Origin: Verminephrobacter eiseniae EF01-2
Lineage (GTDB): Bacteria > Pseudomonadota > Gammaproteobacteria > Burkholderiales > Burkholderiaceae_C
NCBI RefSeq assembly: GCF_000015565.1
Contig: NC_008786.1
Location: 1,488,001-1,552,000, forward strand
DNA: 64,000 nucleotides
Direction of reading: 5' to 3'
Shown in pieces: positions 62,970-64,000 of the stretch. Position numbers and translations under genes: made by a program. Below the pieces are notes generated by a model. The model worked only from the letters and a program-made list of their open reading frames with translations, was not told the DNA's origin and ran no database searches. The stretch's first letter is position 1. The number at the start of each line of letters is the position of its first letter.

Positions 62970-63974
62970 GCGCAACAGGGGCAGTCCGGTCGTCGCGCGA
63001 ATGATCAACTCGGTATTCAGCATGTGGGCCGCGCCGCTCGATTTGCCTGCGGCCAGTTGCTCCAGCAAGACTTCCATGGCCATGCGCCCGGCCAGTTCCG
63101 GACGGGAGGCAATGGTGGTCAGTGCAGGATAGGTGCGGGTGGCCAGCACATCGTCGCATCCGACGACGCTGATGCCGGCGGGCGCATGGACACCCATCCG
63201 GGCCATGCCAGCCAGCAGCCCCTGCGCCACCAGATCATCGAAAGCAATGACTGCGGTCGCGCGGGTGGATCGGACAATGGTTGCGGCGGCCATCCCGCCT
63301 TCGTAAGAAGGGCGTCGGGGGGCGATCTGTATGACCTCCAAACCCGATTCCTGCGCTGTGTCCAGCACGGCAATCCGGCGCCGCTCGTTCGACCATGAGG
63401 AGGCAGGGCCAGCGAGATAGGCGACACACCGGTGTCCGAGTTCGTGCAGATGCCGCACTGCAGCGGCAACACCCGGCGCGCTATCGATCAGCACACGGTC
63501 CATGCCCGCGACATCACGGTTGATCAGCACGATCGGCAATCGTCCGCTCAAGGCCTGTATCGCGCCTTCTGCCAACCGGCAAGAGGCCAGGATCAATCCG
63601 TCGACCTGTGCCGACAGCTTGCCGACCAGCCGAGCCTCTCTTGCCGGATCCTCATCGGAGTCACCGAGAAAGATGCACATCCCGGCCGCATCGGCCGCCG
63701 CTTCGACGGCCCGGATCAACGGGGGGAAAAAAGGGTTGGCCACGTCGGGGACGATCAGCGCGACATTGCCATGCCGACCCGTCGATAACGCCCGTGCGAC
63801 TTGGTTCGGAACGTAACCCAAGGAAGCCGCCACGCTCTTGATTTGCGCGACTGTTTCGGTGCTGAGCATGCCGGGCTTGGTGAAAGCCCTGGAAACCGTC
63901 GAACGCGCAACGCCAGCCGCACGGGCGACTTGCTGCATCGTTGGTGGAGCGGCAGATGACTTCATCGTGTCCAT
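62967..63974 (-). CDS. LacI-family transcriptional regulator
   Basis: This 335-residue repressor has an N-terminal helix-turn-helix (TMQQVARAAGVARSTVSRAF), a hinge helix (PNQVARALSTGRHGNVALI) and a periplasmic-binding-protein-like effector domain (VGCDDVLATRTYPALTTIAS). The stop codon at 62967-62969 is formed by the end of the palindromic element. The protein end (LIIRATTGLPLLR) looks natural, so few or no residues were lost. ATG 63974; a second ATG at 63965 is possible. Target genes are not in the window, but may lie beyond its right edge. Confidence 0.9.
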   Translation of the reverse strand: MDTMKSSAAPPTMQQVARAAGVARSTVSRAFTKPGMLSTETVAQIKSVAASLGYVPNQVARALSTGRHGNVALIVPDVANPFFPPLIRAVEAAADAAGMCIFLGDSDEDPAREARLVGKLSAQVDGLILASCRLAEGAIQALSGRLPIVLINRDVAGMDRVLIDSAPGVAAAVRHLHELGHRCVAYLAGPASSWSNERRRIAVLDTAQESGLEVIQIAPRRPSYEGGMAAATIVRSTRATAVIAFDDLVAQGLLAGMARMGVHAPAGISVVGCDDVLATRTYPALTTIASRPELAGRMAMEVLLEQLAAGKSSGAAHMLNTELIIRATTGLPLLR

Positions 63975-64000
63975 GTTCAGCGCAGGAAAACGCTGCGCTT

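Overview
The window is high-GC, densely coded DNA from a betaproteobacterium, most likely Burkholderiales/Comamonadaceae. The gene families support this: a betaproteobacterial aa3 oxidase operon (coxB-coxA-coxG-like small protein-ctaG-DUF2970-coxC-SURF1-ctaA-ctaB-sco), Bug/TctC solute-binding proteins, an Omp32-type porin and argH divergent from a LytS-type kinase. The scattered ~164-bp palindromic repeat and the giant repetitive protein remind me of Verminephrobacter (earthworm nephridial symbiont). That genus call is from memory and was not tested.

Layout. 1-8 kb: 3' part of aconitase A, then two translationally coupled paralogous GGDEF-EAL proteins. 8-15.5 kb: FAD monooxygenase, methylglutaconyl-CoA-hydratase-like enzyme, two intact Bug/TctC proteins and one broken one, an isopropylmalate-dehydrogenase-like enzyme, an amidohydrolase stump and a LysR regulator, with four copies of the palindromic element that broke two of these genes. 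15.6-18.3 kb: LytS-type histidine kinase divergent from argH. 18.4-33.6 kb: a 14.5-kb gene for a roughly 4,800-residue Ig-like-repeat surface protein. Its leader carries 31 perfect copies of an 8-bp repeat and a 14-bp hairpin. 33.8-46.0 kb: a minus-strand catabolic array (two Rieske oxygenase/reductase sets, a LigA-like subunit, a LysR regulator with two DNA-binding domains, a complete Liv-type ABC importer, an alpha/beta hydrolase and a SnoaL-like protein), divergent from a GntR/FCD regulator with GGATCC-cored operator candidates between them. 46.9-52.0 kb: an insertion-sequence graveyard around a porin and a DUF1640 protein, including an IS5-type element inserted with a 4-bp target duplication into an IS1380-like transposase remnant. 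52.3-61.9 kb: cytochrome c oxidase and its assembly genes, with SURF1 carrying an in-frame copy of the palindromic element. 61.9-64 kb: a urease accessory gene (ureD) without neighbouring urease genes, another palindromic element and a LacI regulator.

How the parts fit. The 34-46 kb array reads as an uptake-plus-demethylation/ring-oxidation pathway for a methoxylated or carboxylated aromatic acid. The 52-62 kb block makes, copper-loads and haem-A-loads a caa3/aa3-type terminal oxidase. The most unusual signals are (i) the palindromic element, whose main reading frame is open in both directions and which sits in frame inside at least two proteins, and (ii) the octanucleotide tract in front of the giant adhesin-like gene, which looks like a phase-variation switch. 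No tRNA, rRNA or CRISPR array was seen.
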